From positions 2,511,001 to 2,575,000 of the forward strand of contig SMMW01000033.1 of the NCBI GenBank assembly GCA_004794655.1: a DNA stretch of 64,000 nt, read 5' to 3'. The translations under genes were made by a program, and so were the position numbers. Source of the DNA: Marisa cornuarietis. Taxonomy: Eukaryota > Mollusca > Gastropoda > Architaenioglossa > Ampullariidae. The notes beneath the pieces were generated by a model. It ran no database searches. It saw only the letters and a list, made by a program, of their open reading frames with translations, and was not told where the DNA came from. This document shows positions 61,493 through 64,000 of the stretch, piece by piece; the stretch's first letter is position 1; each line of letters begins with the position of its first letter.

Positions 61493-61745
61493 ATCACATT
61501 TCTAAAGTCTTCAAGACCGGCCTCAAAATCCATCTCCTCAAGAAGAATCTCGAATAATCAAGCCTCCTGTTGAGCTCACTACTTAGTTTTCCATCCATGC
61601 ACTTTGTTGATGTATTGGTCATGGTGACATCTGTTTGCTGACGCTTATGTTTCTTGTTTGATTGACAGTCGGTTCGTCTTTCATGTGCAACGCGCTAAGC
61701 TAGCATGCACGCAGGGAAAGGTGTTTTTACAAAGACAATCATCAT
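61493..61745 (+). mobile_element. 3' end of CR1/L2-like LINE with intact C-terminus and stop
   Basis: In one frame the sequence reads SKVFKTGLKIHLLKKNLE then stop (TAA at about 61555), the FKxxLKxHLxKK ending typical of CR1/L2/Rex1 proteins. The 3' UTR follows: CATCTGTTTGCTGACGCTTA, then TTGACAGTCGGTTCGTC, then a GCGCTAAGC block, then GGGAAAGG. This copy links the coding end to the 3' UTR block found alone at 16275 and 40845 and so defines the family in this window. Confidence 0.75.
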
Positions 61746-62104
61746 ATCGTCATTAAATCAGTCTGAAGAACAGCGGTTGTTTCCCATGGCTCGGTGGTCC
61801 GTGAGCACAGCAACGGCGTGTGATCCAGGAAAGGTGCACAGAGGGGAGAAGTTGTCATCCCATGGACACCCGTGACATTGCATTCTCTGGAAAGGAAAGC
61901 TGGTAGGCTTATACGGATCAAACAGCACCTTGGTGTGTGGTCCTTTTGTTGGACGAAAGCATTAGTGTTTTTTTCCTTTCTTTCTTTATCGAAAAAGTCC
62001 GTTTTCTTGTTTGTGTAGCTTTATACTCTTATTATTTTGTACATGGCGCCTACGAAGGTCGGAGAAAATACTGCTACATCACTGATTTATTAATTTTTCC
62101 CTTG
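61746..62104. other. Unassigned stretch before RTE copy 2
   Basis: No gene or repeat recognised. Confidence 0.45.
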
Positions 62105-63640
62105 ACTGGTACCGGTCGTTGGTGGGGGAGGGGGAGCACATGGATAGAAACGGCAGCTGAGAAGGCCACCACTCTTGCCTGTTTTGAGTGATAGTGAGCA
62201 GGTCCTGCACAGGACGATCAGTCCACTTCTTCACGTTCACAAACCAGTTCTTTCTCTGACCACTTTCCAAGGTACATTAAACAGACCCTGTTCAGCCACT
62301 GCCGCTATTGAATATTGAATTTTTGCATCACATGCCATAACCTCTAAGACATTATCAAAACATTTTTGACATCTATGACGCTTTGGTAGAGGTCCCGAAG
62401 ACGCTTGGACCGTCTGGTGGCGCAACGTTAGCGCCTATCGCCAAAACAGTGAAGGTTGGCTGTCCTGGATTCAGCTCTCGTCTCGGACACACTGTTCTTT
62501 CTCTACATGTGGCATCTGCTTTCAGAGCTGGCTGGCTGCATAGCCGTGATATAGCCTTAGTTGCTGGTTCGGTGTAAAACACCACTCCTTCCCATACTCC
62601 GAAGACGCTTCCTTATCAGGATGCGGTAGTCGAAGATCTGTTTATCTGTGCGCCCATCTTGTCTGAAGCCAGTCTGCTATTCTTCTATCGGTACTTCAGC
62701 GGTAAATTTGATGCAGTTATGTATTTCTTTCAGTATGACTTCGCTTGGATGGCTGATTAGGTTTATTGTTCTGTAGTTGTGGCACTGTTTGCTGCTTCCT
62801 TTTTTGGGGGGGAAGGTATATGACTAGTGACTGCGTCCATTCCTTGGGCCTTTGCTTGACTATGGCACAGAGCATTGGGAGCCGTTGTTGTTTCTTCCCC
62901 CACCCAGCAACTCAGGTGGGACGTAGTCAACTCCAGGTGACTTCCCTCCTTTCAGACTGCGAACCGTTCTTTTTACCTCTTCCCGTAGGACTGGTAGGTC
63001 TGCGGGTTCGCTGGTTCTAGCCTGGTTGTTTTGAAGTATTCTAGCGTCTTCAGATAGAATCTATGTATGTCTTTGCAATACTCAGTCCATCGGTTGAATA
63101 CAGCAGTGCTTTCTGCGAGAACGCGGACACTGTCGTACGTTGACCTGTCTTTCTAAAGGCCTGTAGTATTTGGAAGTCCTTTTTGTTGTCACCCCATGCC
63201 ATTCCCTCCTCTATAATCCAGTTCAACCTAGATGCCTTTATCCTCTTTTAGATGGCACAATTCACTTTTGTACTTGATAGCTGCTTCGGGTTCGCTTTCC
63301 TTTCTCTCTTCAAGACTCTCTTCTGGTCACAAAGATTTATGATTTCGTTCGTGATCCAGGGTTGTTCTTCTTCTCTTGGCGCCCTAACACTTCCTTGGTC
63401 GTTGACAGCATTACCTCTTTAATTGTTCCAGCGAGTGTCTCCATCACAGCCCGCCAAGATCAGTGCAGCGAACTGATATCCAACTTTGGCCTCAACAATT
63501 TCCGCAACGTTTGGGTCTTGCACCTTTTTCAAATAAAATTGATTTCGGGGAATGTTTGAGCGGCGTTTAATCTTCAGCTTCAACTTCAGGTTCGTTAAAA
63601 TGAGGTCACGGTCGCTGCTCATGTCAGAAGACAGAAAGGC
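62105..63640 (-). mobile_element. RTE-type LINE, copy 2, internally deleted and SINE-interrupted
   Basis: Minus-strand homology to copy 1 covers the C-terminus (NVKKWTDRPVQDLLTITQNR, about 62150-62240). It then jumps near 62280 to sequence equivalent to 53290 in copy 1, so about 800 bp including motif B and the FADD box are missing. Homology resumes through the region equal to 53300-53850 and extends further 5' than copy 1. That extra part covers the linker before the reverse transcriptase and a segment reading DLILTNLKLKLKIKRR, which in such elements follows the endonuclease. Frames are broken throughout. A SINE at 62407-62598 splits it. No target duplication was found, and the 5' limit is uncertain. 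Confidence 0.85.
62407..62598 (+). mobile_element. tRNA-derived SINE (type 1) inside RTE copy 2, 12-bp TSD
   Basis: Head GGACCGTCTGGTGGCGCAAC with GTTAGCGCC, box-B-like GGATTCAGCTCTCG, and tail GCTGGTTCGGTGTAAAACAC match the reference copy at 42715-42910. CCGAAGACGCTT occurs at 62395-62406 and 62599-62610. Removing the SINE and one duplicate restores collinearity with LINE copy 1, so the insertion is younger than the LINE. Confidence 0.93.
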
Positions 63641-63654
63641 AGGCCTGCTGTGTC

Positions 63655-64000
63655 TGTCTGGAACTTGGCTGAGTAAAACTTTACTTCCCTGGCAGAAGTC
63701 CAAACACTCAGGAACTGGTGTAAAACTAGTTTCTTGGATCTGAATGTCAAGAAACCGAAAGAGATTCTAAGACTTAAGATGGTGACCTACTTCAGTCCAC
63801 TATCTGGTGTTAGTTTGTGCGAAGGTATAATAGGTGGATGCCTACAACTATACCTAGGCATCACAACTAACAACAAGCTAACCTTTACTCAACAAGTAAA
63901 GTTTGTCAATAAAAGGGCCAGCCGAGGATACACTGCCTGCGGACACTAAAAAAGCTATAGTTTAAGTACGATAGTTTAGCAGGCTTTTTTTCTTGTTCTT
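63655..64000 (+). pseudogene. CR1/L2/Rex1-like LINE reverse transcriptase fragment (runs off the window end)
   Basis: In the plus strand, with frame breaks, AEVQTLRNWCKTSFLDLNVK is followed by KKPKEILRL and then YLGITTNNKLTFTQQ and VKFVNKRASRGY. This is the order seen after the FADD box in CR1/L2/Rex1 reverse transcriptases (WC...FLDLN.KKTKE...YLG...DNKLTF..H). The upstream catalytic part is absent because the fragment abuts RTE copy 2 in the opposite direction. It may be the same family as the 3' ends at 10320, 11378 and 61493, but the segments do not overlap so I cannot test that. Confidence 0.7.

Overview
This window is a piece of a eukaryotic, almost certainly animal, nuclear genome. It has no operons, no bacterial-type gene packing, long stretches without coding potential, many microsatellites, and several families of interspersed elements that need a eukaryotic host: tRNA-derived SINEs, non-LTR retrotransposon (LINE) fragments and MITE-like elements with terminal inverted repeats. 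The SINE families and the RTE-type LINE look most like those of molluscs, perhaps a gastropod. That placement is inference from recalled resemblance, not from a search.

Genes are sparse. The one convincing host coding sequence is a 797-nt first coding exon on the minus strand (about 48224-49020). It has a good initiation context and a consensus GTAAGT donor. A CpG-rich upstream block carries CCAAT, GC-box and CRE motifs (about 49560-49790). The encoded N-terminus is low-complexity (Ser, Gly, Ala, Asp) and I do not recognise the gene. A second candidate is a 42-nt exon on the plus strand at 6545-6586, with a strong polypyrimidine/acceptor and donor and beginning with ATG. No other exon could be supported by eye, and I found no rRNA, tRNA gene or CRISPR array.

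Layout. 1-6.5 kb: non-coding, with a G-rich 29-bp minisatellite. 6.5-9 kb: the candidate small exon and tRNA-SINEs. 9.3-9.9 kb: a decayed minisatellite split by a 269-bp inverted-repeat element whose relatives lie at 44.7 and 58.7 kb. 10.3-11.6 kb: two 3' ends of a CR1/L2-like LINE. 12.38-12.78 kb: a 402-bp element with ~43-bp terminal inverted repeats around a degenerate tandem array. 13-17.6 kb: SINEs of two further types, partly abutting. 18-42 kb: mostly unrecognised sequence with a few repeat fragments. 42.7 kb: a complete tRNA-SINE with target-site duplication (TSD). 48.2-49.8 kb: the gene start. 52.28-53.87 kb: a 5'-truncated, frameshifted RTE-type LINE flanked by a perfect 12-bp TSD. 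61-64 kb: long CA and CACT microsatellites, another LINE tail, a second, internally deleted RTE copy containing a SINE with its own 12-bp TSD, and a CR1-like reverse transcriptase fragment running off the window end.

The genes visible here do not form a shared pathway. The main content is a readable record of transposition: LINEs apparently inserted by target-primed reverse transcription, a SINE inside a LINE, and a MITE inside a satellite. I saw no clear sign of a novel defence or biosynthetic system. The most novel-looking items are the 402-bp inverted-repeat element and the unidentified gene start.
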